From: Tetmemena sp. SeJ-2015
Taxonomy: Eukaryota > Ciliophora > Spirotrichea > Sporadotrichida > Oxytrichidae
Direction: 5' to 3'
Assembly: GCA_027382625.1 (NCBI GenBank)
Contig: JAJKFJ010021673.1
Span: 62,001-126,000, forward strand
DNA: 64,000 bases
The position numbers and the translations under genes were made by a program. Below, piece after piece: positions 1-12,342 of the stretch; position 1 is the first letter of the stretch, and every line of letters begins with the position of its first letter. The notes under the pieces are model-generated. The model saw nothing but the letters and a program-made list of their open reading frames with translations, did not search any database and had not been told where the DNA came from.

Positions 1-2390
1 TATAGTTGAAGAATAAAATAGTGTAAATTAATGAGACCTTGAAAAGATCTTCTCTCGAATACTAAAATAGCCAAGTTTTATAATCGCAAGCCTTTTAAAA
101 TACCGTCTCAGAAATTCAAGAAAACCTTGAATCAATAGACTATCAGTCAGATAAATACAATAGGACAAATGCAGTCAAGAAATCCATGATTTATAAATTG
201 TTTCTACATTTTACTTTTTCTTGATTAAAAGTGATGTGAGGCAGAAGTTGAAAACTCTCAAATTCAACATAGCTTTTCTAGATAGGATGCTTGACTCTAT
301 GTTCCTAAGTAGTTTGATGAATTCTAATAAGCCTCGCTAAAGCAGCAGCGATGAGAAAAAGTCTGTTAATATTCCCTATTAACCTAGTGGAGTTAGCACT
401 GCAAGCTTGTAAGTTTTTATTTACTCACACTATTTAGAGATCTCCAAAGGCGAATAAATGAAATGGATAAATAGCTTGAAGAGCTTAGAAAGCAACAAAT
501 CCAGTCTGAGGAAAAAATAATGAAGTAGCAGCAGAGACAGAATATTGACTAACTGAAGAAAGAAAAGGCAGACATAAGAAAATAAGAGGAAGAGGAGAGA
601 AGGATGGCTATGATGAATTAAATAGAGCAGCAAAGCAAATAGCAAATGCTGAGTTAGCAGGCAGAGAACTATTGCTTTGAAGCAGATTGTCTTTTCTTTG
701 GCTTTGGCCAGGAGCAAGATTTATAGAAGGCACTTGACTTATACTAGAAAAGTGCTTAACTTGGAAATCCTAAAGCTATGATGGCACTGGGTAGAATTTA
801 TGAGAATGGTATTGGAACTAAAATAGATTTCATTAAAGCCTATTCGTACTATGATGCAGCTGCAAGTTAGAACGAGCCTTATGCCCTTTATTGGCTAGGA
901 AATTAATGCGAAGTAAGTTTTATCAATCTAAAATTCAATATAGTTGGGTCAAGTGCCTGAAATGAATGGGATTCCTAACTTTACGCTTGCTCTATCCTTT
1001 TATAAAAAAGCAGCAGAGAAAGAATGCAAAGAAGCATTTTACAAAATAGGCTACTTTTATCAGTATGGGATAGAGGTTGAAAAAAACCTTTAGCTGGCAA
1101 CTAGAAAATATGAAGAGGGAGCTGCTTGTGTAAGCTTTATCCTATCTCAAACATTTATAGGGAGATGAAGTGTGCATGAATGCATTAGGATCCTTGTTTT
1201 ATAATGATTAGAAGGATTATCGATAAGCGTTCGAATGGTTCAGGAAATCTGCAGCCAGAGGATTTGCTAGGGCTCTCAACAATCTAGCAGTGTGCTATGA
1301 GCTTGGTCATGGAACAGATGTTGATACCGATGTAGCACTATAGTACTATTAGGAGGCAAGAAAGAAGGGATATCTTCCAGCTACTAAAAATCTAGCCTCT
1401 CTCTATTTTGCGAAAGCGAAACTCTCAAAATCAGAGGAGCTATTCAAATAAGCAGCAGATATATACTTTGATATTGTTCAAAAGGATTAGACATAAGCAG
1501 ATATCTATTTCAATCTTGGCCAAATGCTTGAAAATGGATAAGGACTTGACAGGGATTTTACTTCTGCATTTAGATACTACAAGTAAGCTAAATAAGCGAC
1601 TAATCTTAATTATAGGAAATCTGCAAGTCTAAACTATCCAAAGGCTTACACAAAGTGTGGTGATTTATTATACTCAGGTAAGGGCTGTGGAAAGAGAGAC
1701 AAAGCAGAGGCATTTAGGTGTTATCAGAAGGCTGCAAGTCAAAATGATCCCGAGGCTCTAAATAATTTAGCCTTGATGCTTGAAAATGGTTTCGAGGAAA
1801 GATTATCAGATCCAATTTAAGCAATTGAAGTTTACAAGAAAGCTATAAAGTTTGGGAGTTCCGATGCTGCTATTAACTTAGCTCTTATTTATCTCAATGT
1901 AATTAGCATTTTTTCCTGAAAATTTTAGGGAGAATTTGTGGAAAAGGATACTAATCAGGCCAAAGCTTTGCTGAAGTAGGCCTTCAAAATTGGAAATGAA
2001 AGAGCAGTAGAATATATGATAGAGTATTCAATAATAAAGAATCGAGCTGAACTAGATGGTGAGATGCAAATAGCAGAGGATGAGCTAACTTCAAATATTG
2101 CAATGTCCTCAAATGGATTTAACCATATAAGCAATAACTTACAGACTTTTTAATCGAAACGCACGATACCTCCCATTGAAGAAAATAGATCTAAGGATAT
2201 GAATGTATTTAATAGCACCAGTGCAAATTGGGTAAAAGATGAAAACTAACCTCCAATTAGAAATAGTCTGAGATCGATTATTCACAACAGCTCTAAAAAT
2301 ATTCCTGTAGGGAATGCTTTTCTCCCTGCTAATCAAACTACACAATATAACATTAATGCCTCACAAAAGACTTCTTACTATCAATATTGA
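1..2390 (+). CDS. Sel1-repeat protein with coiled-coil N-terminal part (5' end outside window)
   Basis: Open frame, TGA-terminated at 2388-2390, with many in-frame TAA/TAG read as Gln. It is open from the first bases, so the start lies upstream. Introns are visible at about 198-229, 410-438, 914-944, about 1130-1160 and about 1898-1930, all GT..AG and about 30 nt. The N-terminal part is Gln/Lys/Glu-rich and likely coiled coil (about 430-640). From about 700 on there are tandem Sel1 (TPR-like) repeats with the pattern ALGRIYENGIGT / AYSYYDAAA, then LNNLAVCYELGHG, then NLGQMLENGQGL. The tail after about 2000 is Asn/Ser-rich. Sel1 repeats are protein-protein scaffolds, as in ERAD adaptors and signalling proteins; no enzymatic domain is visible. 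Family call is firm, specific function unknown. Confidence 0.85.
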
Positions 2391-2449
2391 TCATTCTTTT
2401 AAAATACGAATATTTTAAATGGGATATAAGTTTCCAGTAATTAAGATAA

Positions 2450-4569
2450 TCATAAATTATTGCTTCTAAATGTATATCTATTGCTAGTTTGAGGCCGTCT
2501 TGGCAATTAATTACTCTCTGTAGTATTTAAGATGTTATCCAAACCCATGTTTTAATATCTTTAGAAGGAGATCTCATTTATAGGTCTAATCAATTTATCT
2601 TCTTGCAATATTTCCTACAGCTCCTCAAATTTCTTTAGTTTTATAGGCACATACTTTTCTTAGCTTTTAGCATACTTTGGATCAAGATTTTTGCTTATAC
2701 TTTCTGGTTAGTTTCCAGATTTTATTAGCACCGATGTTCTGTTAAGTCCAGGATTTTTATCTATGCTTTCCTCTCTTATTACTTAAATGTTTTAGATAAC
2801 AAAAGCATTTTCATCAGCAGATTCTTATGCAGACTAATTTGAGTTTGCTCTTTCATTATTCATCATGATAGCAGCTTTTGAGTTATTGAGAAATCTCAGT
2901 CCTTCATTTTTGAAATGCTTAAGTTTTAGAGAGTTAAATAAGAGATGAATGCTCCTGCTTCTTGTTTAATTATTCCTCTTTAACGCCTTCTCTTTAGCTA
3001 TTCTGAGCAGTATTATATTCTGACTTCCTCGTGACCTATTTCTTACTCAAGTCTTTGAGCTTTTGAGTTTCTGCTTGAAGCTTGGTCATACTTGAGTTTT
3101 GGCTTTGTTAGATTTAAGACAATAAGTTCTACTAACTCTACATTTGTGCTTTAGAGGCATTTGACTTAAAGTCTCTGCTTCTCTTTCCTAGCTAGATTGA
3201 GCTCTCTTATTCTAAATTAAGTGTGCAGAGGCTGATTGAATTCGGTTGACATTCCTTCTTTGAACATTTGTGGATCTTGGCCGATAAAAAATAAAAAATT
3301 TATCTAGGTTCGATTCTACTGTACTGACTATAAATCAGCAGCTTCGATATTCTTAGGCGAAGCTCCTTCTTTAAAAAACCGAGAGGGTAAGAGGCCTGAG
3401 GCGGAGCTTTCATGATAGCGAGATCCAATTAAGCCAGAATGAGTATGAGTAGTGGTAGGCTTTAAAGAGACTTAAGACTAAGTATCTGACATGAAGATAT
3501 CAGGGCTCACAAAAACTTTTCCATCGAGCTGATCCACTTGGAGTGCAGCCTTTAAATCAGAGAGCTCTTGAACTTGAGATTTAAGAAAAATAAGAGCATT
3601 ATTTTAAAATTAGGTTTTCTTCAATTTGTTTTCTATTACTTTAGTCTTCTTCCATCTAGCTTAGAATTTGCTCGTAAAGTGGAACTATGAATTAAGTGTA
3701 AGTGTTCAATATTTTTTACCTTTGACATTATTGATTTAGTTGGTAAAGTTATAAGAGGAGGATTAAAGTTGGTCCTGCAGTGACCAAATGACTTTCTCTA
3801 ACCTCTCTATTCTAAACTCATTCTTGCCCTTTCTTTAATGAGTGGTCTGAACTTGCCTCTGAAGGTCATTTAACTGAGCCCTTAAAAATTTGAATTCACT
3901 TAGACTTATCTTACCTATGCATCAGTTTTAGTTAGTCAACTGAAAGCTGAAACTCTTTCACTTAGTTATTAAGTTTCTCTACCATCTTAGAAACTCCCTC
4001 TCCATCAAAAGAACAAAAAATCATTTTAAGTTACATCCTTTGTGTCTAGTAAATTTCAAATAATTGCAAATGGTTACCTTTTTATTTGTAGTGTTATAAA
4101 TCTTGATTCATCTTGAACTCCTACATCACAAGAGTTTGATGGTCTTTCTGCTGCTGATCTATTTCCATAAAAGCAGTGTTAAATTTCAAATCCACAGCTT
4201 CAAAGAGTCTACCATAGTCTAAGAGCTTCTAGTTAATATGGAATAAATCCATTCCTTACTCATCTTAAAATAGCTTCATAAATTAATCTAGTCTACTTAT
4301 AGCATGTGCCATTTTCTCTCCATATTCCAAGTTGAAGTCAGAGATCTTGTCCAAATTAATTTATAATGAAAAAAGTCCATAGTTTTGGTGAACTGCTTGA
4401 TATCTAGAGAAATCTCATTAATCTAATACTGCAAATATCTGTTATAAAGCTTCTGACTTTTTTCTAAGGTTTCTAGCTTCTTAACATTGGTTGTGAGATA
4501 TTTATCTCCAAAGCCGTGCTTGTTTAAAAGTTGCTTTACCTTTGTGGAAGCCACGCTTCCCTCAGTCAT
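2450..4569 (-). CDS. Predicted coiled-coil protein, function unknown
   Basis: Minus-strand frame starting with ATG at 4569 (MTEGSVASTKVKQLLNKHGF) and ending at TGA 2450-2452. The N-terminal third is helical and charged (MEIDQQQKDHQTLVMQEFK, VSKMVEKLNNQVKEFQLSVD), as in coiled-coil cytoskeletal or tethering proteins. The C-terminal part is Asn/Ser/Glu/Lys-rich and probably disordered. The frame is interrupted at 4349-4379 by a 26-bp segment flanked by GTCCA repeats; removing it restores the reading frame (see IES entry). At least one canonical intron begins near 3052 (minus strand gtaagaaat). The start codon overlaps the TGA of the upstream gene (ATGA), which is unusual. No known domain recognised. 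Confidence 0.5.
4354..4379. other. Candidate 26-bp internal eliminated sequence with GTCCA pointer repeats
   Basis: Direct repeats GTCCA at 4349-4353 and 4375-4379 flank an AT-rich 21-bp spacer inside the minus-strand gene at 2450-4569. On the minus strand the frame before it reads KQFTKTMD and the frame after it reads KISDFNLEYGEKM. The two are out of phase by 2 nt, and deleting one repeat plus the spacer joins them in frame. No GT..AG intron fits. This is the expected signature of a non-scrambled ciliate IES. Confidence 0.65.
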
Positions 4570-6176
4570 AATAACATAGTAACTCTTAAATCAAATTTAT
4601 TCATCTTATCGTGGTGATGATGATCATGTCTGTGTCTCTTCGAAGAGTGTGGAAGATTTGACTTTTCCTTGTCTACTGCTTCTTTCACCCTTTCATTTGA
4701 CTTGTCTTTATCCTTTTTAGACTTAGTTTTATTCTGCTGGTCCTATTCTTGCTTTGCTTGCACCTTTGGAGTTCCTTCTATTCTTAGCAGTTCCTTTGCC
4801 TGCTTTTAATTACTCTTTAGAATGTGGTTCCTTATAATCAATTTAATATGTTATAGTTGTGGTTGTACCAAGTAGATTGAGTCATGAAGTACTAGCTCTT
4901 GCGTTTCAGCTTTTGAGACACGATCTCAAGATCCTGCTAAGCTAAAGAGAGGCTGTTCCTTTTCGTCTCGTATTAAGAATCTTACAGTCCTTAGCCAGCA
5001 ACCATTCCAGTTCAAAACGATAATTAAATTATTAAAGTTCCTGTCACAAGTTCCCTGCTTCTGCTAAACTCAAGATTTATAATTTGCGCTTGTTCATCGA
5101 AACCATTTCGCACTGAATAAAAAGAAAATAGAGGACAGAAAAAATTATGCTTGTCCAAGTACTTGTCAGTCTTTGTTTTATCTAAGATGGTTTGAGTTAC
5201 TGGGGATCAAAGGGAAAGCCAATTTATTTTCAGAATGAAGCCTCGTGGCATTGCTTAGTTTCTTGGCTCTAAAGTTGAACATAGAAGCCATTCCAGCATT
5301 ATAAGATTAAAATTTTATTGCATCTTTTATTTGATTATTAAGGGGATTCTTAGTTTAGGAGACAGGTGAAGATCTCATGCTTGACTCATCCATCGTTTTC
5401 TAAAATTTTTAACAAGAAAACAATTTATTCTTCTTGATGTTTGGCGATGATTGATGAGAACTCAGAGGGATTGCATTTAAGCCCTCCATTAGATAGTCCT
5501 GTATACTATGCTCAATCTTTTTCTTCTATTAAAGCTTTTTAAAACTGCTTAGCCTTCCAAATGTCTCAGACTTAATTAATGTAGTAGTAAAAACATACAT
5601 GCATTACTATATTATTATAATCTATGAATCAGTTGAGGTAGCTTTTGCTTTTTAAACTGTTTGATTCATTTAACTTTTGGGAGTCCTTTCTATATCTTTG
5701 AACTCCACTCTACCACTCTGCCTTTGCCTGGGGCCTTTTTTCGAAGCACTTAATCTTTAAATCTTGACAAGAATCTATCCACCATCTATCAAGTCATCAT
5801 AGAATTTGTTGTTTATTAAATATTAAAAAAATCTCTAGAAATCTAAAACTTAATTAGTTTTAGCTCGCATTTGAATCTCTTTAAATCATGAAACTGCTGC
5901 TATCTTTTATCTCTTCATCTTTGGCTTCTCAATTTTTTGAGAGCCGTTTTAATTTAGAATGATCTCCTCATCTTCCTCTAAGTAGGCTTTCTGGGATTCA
6001 CTTATCAATTCTAAATTGTGCTTGTCACCCCCTGCGATAGAGGGAGGCCAGTTCTTCCCTTCAGAACTCCTAAGCAAGTTTATGTCTTCCAGGTTTTGAG
6101 TACTATCCAAGCTGAATATCTCTATCGGTCGAAGTCCCTTTTAAGATTTAGCACCCAGATTAGCTCCTGATAACAT
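4566..6176 (-). CDS. Lysine-rich protein, function unknown
   Basis: Start ATG at 6176 (MLSGANLGAKSQKGL), stop TGA at 4566-4568. The N-terminal part is acidic and Ser/Asn-rich (LISESQKAYLEEDEEI). The middle is basic with many Ser/Lys, and the C-terminus is strongly basic and histidine-rich (KTKSKKDKDKSNERVKE, then HRHDHHHHDKMNK), as in nuclear or RNA-associated proteins. A 38-nt intron near 4832-4869 and another near 5570-5600 are supported by GT..AG and frame. An in-frame TGA near 5890 suggests a retained IES; an AGAGAT repeat pair flanks it but was not proven. No domain recognised. Confidence 0.45.
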
Positions 6177-6197
6177 TTAAATAAATTAATGTAATTA

Positions 6198-7668
6198 TCA
6201 AGATATAAGAGCAAAAGATTACTCTGATTCTTAAAAGATCTACTGAGTGAAGCTTCTATTGTTGCTGTTATTGTTGTGAATATTTTTAACCGGTTTGTGT
6301 GTCGACTCCACATGGTTCGACAAGGTATGCTACTGAGAGCCATCTCTATCTGGAACTTTATCTTTCATTTCTGACTCTATGTCCAAGTCAGATACTGTTT
6401 CCAGCATTTCTGAAGTTTCCTATGATCCTGATACTGAAGATGACGATTTTAAGGATCGAGATTTTTCCCTGAAGACTGGCAGGTCCTCTATTTAAATGAA
6501 TAAAATAAGAGTTGAGTATTTTTTAGAAGAGCTCTCTCTGCACGTCTTCAACCCTCTCTTGTATCTTCAAAATCTTCTTGTCATACACTTCTAGTTCCAT
6601 CCTTCCTACCTTACTCTCCATCAATTCCTCAATCTCATCAAGTCTAGTCATACTTTTCAAGAATTAAAACAGAAAGAAATATTGTCTTAACTATCTTAAG
6701 AATTGTGAGGGTTCAATTTTGTTTTTCTAAGCATCATCCTAGCTCTAGATTCTGTCCATAAGTCCATACTTCAAATCTAGAATTTTACTTCTAAGCTCCT
6801 CCACTTGCTATCTTAGAAGCTTTATGGTTAATTTCTTTTTCAAATTTGTAAGTGTCTAGTTTCTCATCTAACATCTTCTATACATTCTATAGGGTGATAG
6901 CTCTAAAAGTCTCAATCTTTCTTTCAAAGTCACTCCTTAGAAGCGAGTTGTACCCTATCATCTGCTTTGACCTCATTTAAATTTTATCTTAAAAATGGGC
7001 TTATAAGCTTTTGAGTGACGGCTTCTTTTAGTTGCAAATTGATATCTCTATATCATTTCCTCGTGAGATACGACTAATTTATCCAAACTTTTTATCTAAA
7101 GTTAACCTAAATCTTAAGAAAACTAACTTACGACATCGAGTTGCGATTAATACTTCAGCATTAGCTCCATCATCTCGTTGATTCTCAATTTCTAGACTTG
7201 AGTAAAAATAGTTGTGCGAGTCTTCTCTGGATCCTCATTCAAATTCTGCATTTTTAGAATCTGCTCCTACTAAATTATTTCAATGAATAAAGCCATTTCA
7301 ATAAATTTTGATGAGATTCCTCAGATTATTTTCCCTCTCGTCGAAGGTCTTGCCTATCAGCCGTTTTACTTAAAACTCAATTATCTTTGGCACTACTTGG
7401 TCTATCCTGATATACTAGCTCTCAGTCAAATCACCTCCATCAAGGTTACCTAGAGATGAATTATTCAAATATAAAGTGAAGCATAAATTTTATAATTTCT
7501 TTTGTGTTTATGACTCTTCCTTTTCCTTTTTAATTTCCTCTCCTTAATATTTGAAAGAGGCGATGATGAGGAGCTATTCTAAGAAAACTCATCCACCTCT
7601 TCTATTTATTGCTGGTAGCTAACTTTTTTCAGTTTTTCATTTAAAGCATCACTGATCTAAGAAAGCAT
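6198..7668 (-). CDS. Coiled-coil protein with disordered C-terminus
   Basis: Start ATG at 7668 (MLSQISDALNEKLKK), stop TGA at 6198-6200. After a Ser/Lys-rich N-terminus the central part is long, helical and charged, for example QKLRINEMMELMLKYQSQL and RQQVEELRSKILDLKYGLM and MTRLDEIEELMESKVGRM, consistent with coiled coil. The C-terminus is Ser- then Asn-rich. Introns: minus-strand gtaagttag near 7132 and a 56-nt GT..AG near 6490-6545. Small frame shifts near 7295 and 6800 have no intron explanation and may be IESs. Only 21 bp separate its stop from the next minus-strand start. Cytoskeletal or basal-body role is possible but is only inferred from composition. Confidence 0.5.
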
Positions 7669-7701
7669 TTTTAAATTTAGATTTTTATTGAAATGCTTAT
7701 T

Positions 7702-10700
7702 TCAATAAAAGATAACTTTTTTATAGTTTTAAAGATTTTTACAAATTAAAATGACTTGATTAAAGAATGGATCCTAAAATGAATTGAACAAAATATGTGA
7801 ATTACCTATAACTTAATTTTTAAGTTTTAAAAAATCAAGTATAAATTCATTGCTATATTCATTGAAGATTAAAGCCTACGATAGCTTCCTAAGGTTTTAA
7901 CTCTGAATCTTGATTATCATCCTACCCATGATGATCAGAATCCTCTTAGTTAGCATTAATATTTTGGCATTCTAATTCAAAAGCATTGGATCCTAATTAT
8001 ATCTTAGGGATTCATGCATAGTCTGAAAGTTAATTAGAACTGCTATCTTCAATTGTATATCACTTTATTCTTTCTAAGATTATTCTTCTTGAATTTGATT
8101 AGATTCTATTTCTTCATTGCTGGGTTGTTCCTAAACTTCCTACTCCCTTTGCTACTACTACTGCTGCTACTACTTATTGACGTCTTCATTTTATTACGAT
8201 TCATTTTATATTTCACTTGTATCATCCTCTTAAATTATTAAATCTATCTGCTCTTCATTTTCTTATAGTTACTGCTGCTAATTTTACTCCTCTCCCTTCT
8301 CAAAATTATCAACATGGAGTTCTTCTTCCAAGCTGAAAAATTCCTCTTCTGTTTGCTGCTATTCCTCATCAGGCCTGCGGAAAGATTCAAAGTCATCATC
8401 ATGCTCTTCGTTTACATAATTCATGGCTTCCTCAAACTCAGTAAGATGAGAGCTCATGCTCTTTAGTGACTCGAAAACTTCCCTCAACTTCTAATTTGTT
8501 CTCAGTTGGAAATAGTGCTTCATCAGCCCATCAATTAGATACTGTTGATTATTTGGATCGAAAAGATTTATTGTCTCAAGATTTACTAAAAATGAGTCAG
8601 CGTTTTATGCATCGCACTAATCTAGAGGTAACTTAATATCTTGCAAGCTTTCAACACATTTAGATAGCTTCTTTTCGTATGACTTGAATAAGCTTTGAGT
8701 GGTTGAAGTTCCTCGTCTTTTAGGCTTCAAGAGTAAATTTCCTTCTTATCCCTATATTTATGCCTCTTGTAGTGGGTTCTCAATTAACTGTTGCTCATTA
8801 TTTACTACTTATTTTTATAATTCTTCTTCCTCATCAGAGGAAGAAGAAGATTCAGACTCTTTAGCTTATTTCTTTTGTTCTGCTACAATCTGCTTTTTGG
8901 CATTATATTTTGAATGCTTGTCTAGCAGAATCTAGCTCTGTACAAGCTTTTCCTTTTTAGAATTTAGCTTGCGAGTTTGAAATTTAACACCTCTAAAGGA
9001 TTTTATTTCTCCAGGAGGCTCAAATGGATCAATAAGCTTATTCAAATACTCCTAGTACTCTTTAGTGAAAATCCTGTTCTTGGGTGGAGCCACATTTGTG
9101 AAAATTTCATGATAAGATTAAATGTCCATGAGACTCTAATGAATCCTCTCAGTTTCAGAGGGATGCTTATTTTTTGCCTTCTCTAGTACTTGTGAAATTA
9201 TCTATTTATGATTTTTCGTTTAATTCTTAAGATCGATTTTTTATCTTATTTTGGGCTCAGGCTCGACATCATCTCTCTATTTCTATAAGTATTGGTGGCT
9301 GTTGAGGCTTTTCAATTCTTTGATTGTAAAACTCTCTCATTGACTTAAGGGTCATATTGAAATTGAGGCTCTATATTCTATTTCTACTTCTTCTTTTCCT
9401 CTGGGCTGCTATTCCTCCTATTTTCAAATAAGTTGTTGGACTAGTCGATTTACATTTCTCCATTCTTATTAAAGGCTCTTTCATTCACGTTATGACATAA
9501 AATAACCTTTTCAATTGGAGGTAGCTTCTTTTATCTCTTTTTCTTTTCTGGCTCTTCCAAAGCTTGAAAGTTCTAAGATATAGCTTGCCTCATTTTTCTG
9601 ATCATTGAAACTTAGTTCGAAGAGTTTATTGTTGCCTCTTTGAAAATGTTAACTTTAGTCTTTTCGATACTTTCTTCTTTTTCACGATTCTATGCCAGCA
9701 TCTACTGACTAGTTCTCTTCAAAGTTTAGTTTTAGGTCTTGGCTTTGTCAGTAGATGCAACTTAAGGAGGAGTATCCTTGTCTTGATGGAGATTGAGAAC
9801 TCTGATCTAGCATTGATTCTTGGACTTTTACGGTAAGCATATATAATGCTTGGAATTCTCTATGATATATTTAATTGCAGGATCTATGTACATCAGCTGA
9901 TAGACTACCGATTGCTGGGCGGGCTGTTCATCAGCTGAGCTCGTTGTTTATTACTTAAATTTTGAGAAATTGGTACAAAGAGAAATGAAAGCATCCTTAT
10001 CTGCCTCGGGCATTTCTGTAAACAAGTCGCTCTTAGTATGATAATCTTAGTGGATCTTCTGCCACTCTAGATTTGAAAGACCATTAATTAGCATGTGAAA
10101 ACTCTTGTTGACTGCCGTGCACAGAGCTTAATCATATTTATAAAATTTGTTAAGATTATCTGGCTCTTTCTAGTCTTTAGACTTCGAGCCAGTGCTATTT
10201 CTGTTGCTTGAATCAACTGATCCAAAGTGCAGCCCTTTCAAATCGCTGAAGCATTAGGGTGATCCTTAATAGACGCACCAACAATTCATGCAAATTCGAG
10301 GTTCCATCGCCTTCAGGATTCTTGTGTAACTTTCATTTGAGGACTGAATTTTTCTTATAAGCTTGAGAGCATTGATATTATCTTCTAAAGCTTGATGGTC
10401 AATAGAGACAAATTATTCCTAAGGAAACTGATTTAGAGAAGGAATGAGTGAAGGAGGTTCTATTTTAGGTAATGGCAGCGTTGTTAATGGAAGAGAGCAA
10501 TAACTGGGAGTATAGCTGGGAAGAGTTGGCATTGAAGGCTGCTATGGATAGGGATAGTAGAAGGGCGGGTAGTAAGGATTTATCATGGGATCAGGAGCAT
10601 ACTAGTAGCTTAGTGGGGTTGGGAATTGATAAGGCATCACGAATGGCTAAGTAGTTCCAGTAATCGGTGGAAGTTCATTCTAACTTTTATTAGTACTTTC

Positions 10701-10814
10701 TTGTGATACCCTAACGTTTTTCTGCGCCAAATTGTCGTTTTAGGACTCTTATCCACTATTTGCACTTTTCCTCAGAAGTGAAACCAATTATTTTGACTAT
10801 TAAAATGACTACAT
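7702..10814 (-). CDS. Large protein with Pro/Tyr-rich N-terminus and Glu/Gln-rich C-terminus, unknown
   Basis: Start ATG at 10814 (MQSFQQSKQLVSLLRKS), stop TGA at 7702-7704, about 1000 codons. The N-terminus carries a Pro/Tyr-rich stretch (INPYYPPFYYPYPQQPSM) followed by a possible Cys cluster (PRICMNCWCVY). The middle is mixed charged (FTKEYQEYLNKLIDPFEPPG) and includes SSSSSDEEEEL. A helical acidic part (EEAMNYVNEEHDDDFESF) and a long Gln run precede the C-terminus. A 25-nt intron near 9310-9335 joins two open frames. No catalytic motif seen. A nuclear or chromatin-linked role would fit the composition but is not shown. Confidence 0.6.
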
Positions 10815-12083
10815 AAATTCTAAACTCCACTAAGAGAGTCTGAGTGTTTTTAAACTAGATTTTAAAGATTCAAACTATCCTAAATTTCTTATAGCTTTAA
10901 ATCTAGCAATACATATATGTTATTCTAAAATTAGCAGCATAAAATATTCTCACTCTTTTTATGTTATCTCCTTCTGATTACTGAAAATCCTCATATTTTT
11001 TTGCTTATTCCAATCAAAATTATACGCTTCCTTTTGAGATCCGATTAAATAGTCTATATTATCATAAATATAAAGTACCTTCCTCTCTAATGAGCTTTCA
11101 GTGAGCGTAGATTTTTATATTTGAAATGATATCGTATGCAGATAATCATATTATACATTAAAGTATTAAGGAAGGAAACAGAGCTACCACCCCAAAACCC
11201 ACCCACCAAACAATTTGATAATAATAAAAACATTAAAATTTAAAAAATTTATAAATGAAAATTTTTAAAAAAATTTTTAAAAACCCCCTTTTAAACCTAA
11301 AAATATTAAAAATTTTTTTAATTTAAAACAATAGTCTTGCATCTTATGCTGGACTATTTTGTAGTGGTCTTTATAAGCTTTTGACATTTTAAATCCCTTT
11401 TGACTTACATTTTTAAAAGCATCTGATTGAAAAGGGGGTTTTTAAAAGAAAAGAACGAAAAAAAAAGAGCGGTACAAAACAAAAAACGAAAGGGATTAAA
11501 AATTTAGGCAGGGAAAACCTTTTCCCAAGCACCAGATAAGGGGAAAACCGGGTTCCCCCACAATTTATTTCTATGAGTAAGTTACAGTCATTATCCTCCA
11601 GAGGAAAAGTGAAAACTTTAAAACTTTTGAGAAAATTTCCCCTTTTATTTATTAAAAAGATTTTTCGATTTCCCCCTGAAAACAGGGAAATGTATGGGGT
11701 TATTAAATGAGAATAATAAATTTCCAGATTTAAGCAATTTTTAAAAAAAAATTCCTTAAATTCTCAATTTTTTTTTTTTCTTTTAAAATTGATAAAGTGG
11801 TTTTTCAAAACCTTTTTAAAAAGGGCCCATTTTGAAAATTTATTATTAAAATTTCCCTTCCAAAATTTTTTTTCTTTAAATTTATTTACTTTACTTTAAA
11901 TTTCCCTTTGGAAAATTTTTTAAAAAGGGTTTTTATCAAATTTTATTTTAGTATAGATGAAACATTTTAAACTAAAGGTTTTAAAAATTTAAAACCCAAA
12001 ATACCTTTTAATTTTTTAAATAATTAAAAACAAAATCAAAATCAAAAATTTTTTAAAACACATTTTTAGTCGTAAACCATTTA
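10815..12083. other. Non-coding interval with abnormal homopolymer-rich segment
   Basis: No convincing frame on either strand. 10815-11189 is ordinary AT-rich intergenic DNA upstream of a minus-strand gene, so it may hold its promoter. From about 11190 to 12083 the sequence consists largely of runs of 3-9 identical bases (AAAA, TTTT, CCCC, GGGG), beginning with CCCCAAAACCCACCC, which resembles a degenerate hypotrich telomere unit. The segment ends at the target duplication of the next mobile element. Confidence 0.6.
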
Positions 12084-12091
12084 TTTTTATT
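12084..12091 (+). repeat. Left 8-bp target-site duplication TTTTTATT
   Basis: Identical 8-mer abuts the outer base of the left TIR and recurs in the same orientation immediately after the right TIR at 15981-15988. The sequence is AT-rich, so part of the match could be chance, but the exact abutment at both ends favours a real duplication. Confidence 0.75.
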
Positions 12092-12342
12092 GGGTGGTGG
12101 GTCCCCCACCGCACGTGCGGTCCCGGACCGCACAGGGGTCTCCCCACACCGCACGTGCGGTCTGGGACATATGTGCGGTGTGGGGAAGTATGTGCGGTCC
12201 CGGCACCGCACGTGCGGCTCCGTACCGCACATATATTGCCCCAGACCGCACATATATTTCAAGTCATCATAAATGTTCTCTGTATCTTAATCAACATGTT
12301 TCACACATGAATTTTAATTGGCTAGATTGGTGTTCTTACCTT
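12092..12342 (+). repeat. Left terminal inverted repeat of the 3.9-kb element
   Basis: Pairs with 15731-15980. The outer 160 bp are palindrome-rich (ACCGCACGTGCGGT units separated by TCCCGG, TCTGGG and ATATAT spacers). The inner 90 bp are AT-rich and match the right copy with a few substitutions. A 32-bp part at 12148-12179 lies between CCCCAC and GTGGGG arms and could fold as a hairpin arm. Confidence 0.85.

Noticed and set aside
3290..3330. A tRNA-like GGTTCGATTC T-loop
   Set aside because: No acceptor stem, D-arm or anticodon arm can be drawn around it, and it lies within a minus-strand coding frame.
7290..7320. IES flanked by ATTGAAAT repeats
   Set aside because: The repeats are 18 bp apart, so removal does not change phase, and the downstream frame is already continuous through both copies.
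11189..11210. A germline telomere or chromosome end
   Set aside because: Only one CCCCAAAACCC unit is present, with no tandem array, and genes continue on both sides.
12092..12260. CRISPR-like repeat array from the regularly spaced CCGCACGTGCGG units
   Set aside because: The units are palindromes with irregular spacers, appear as inverted copies at both element ends, and the genome is eukaryotic.
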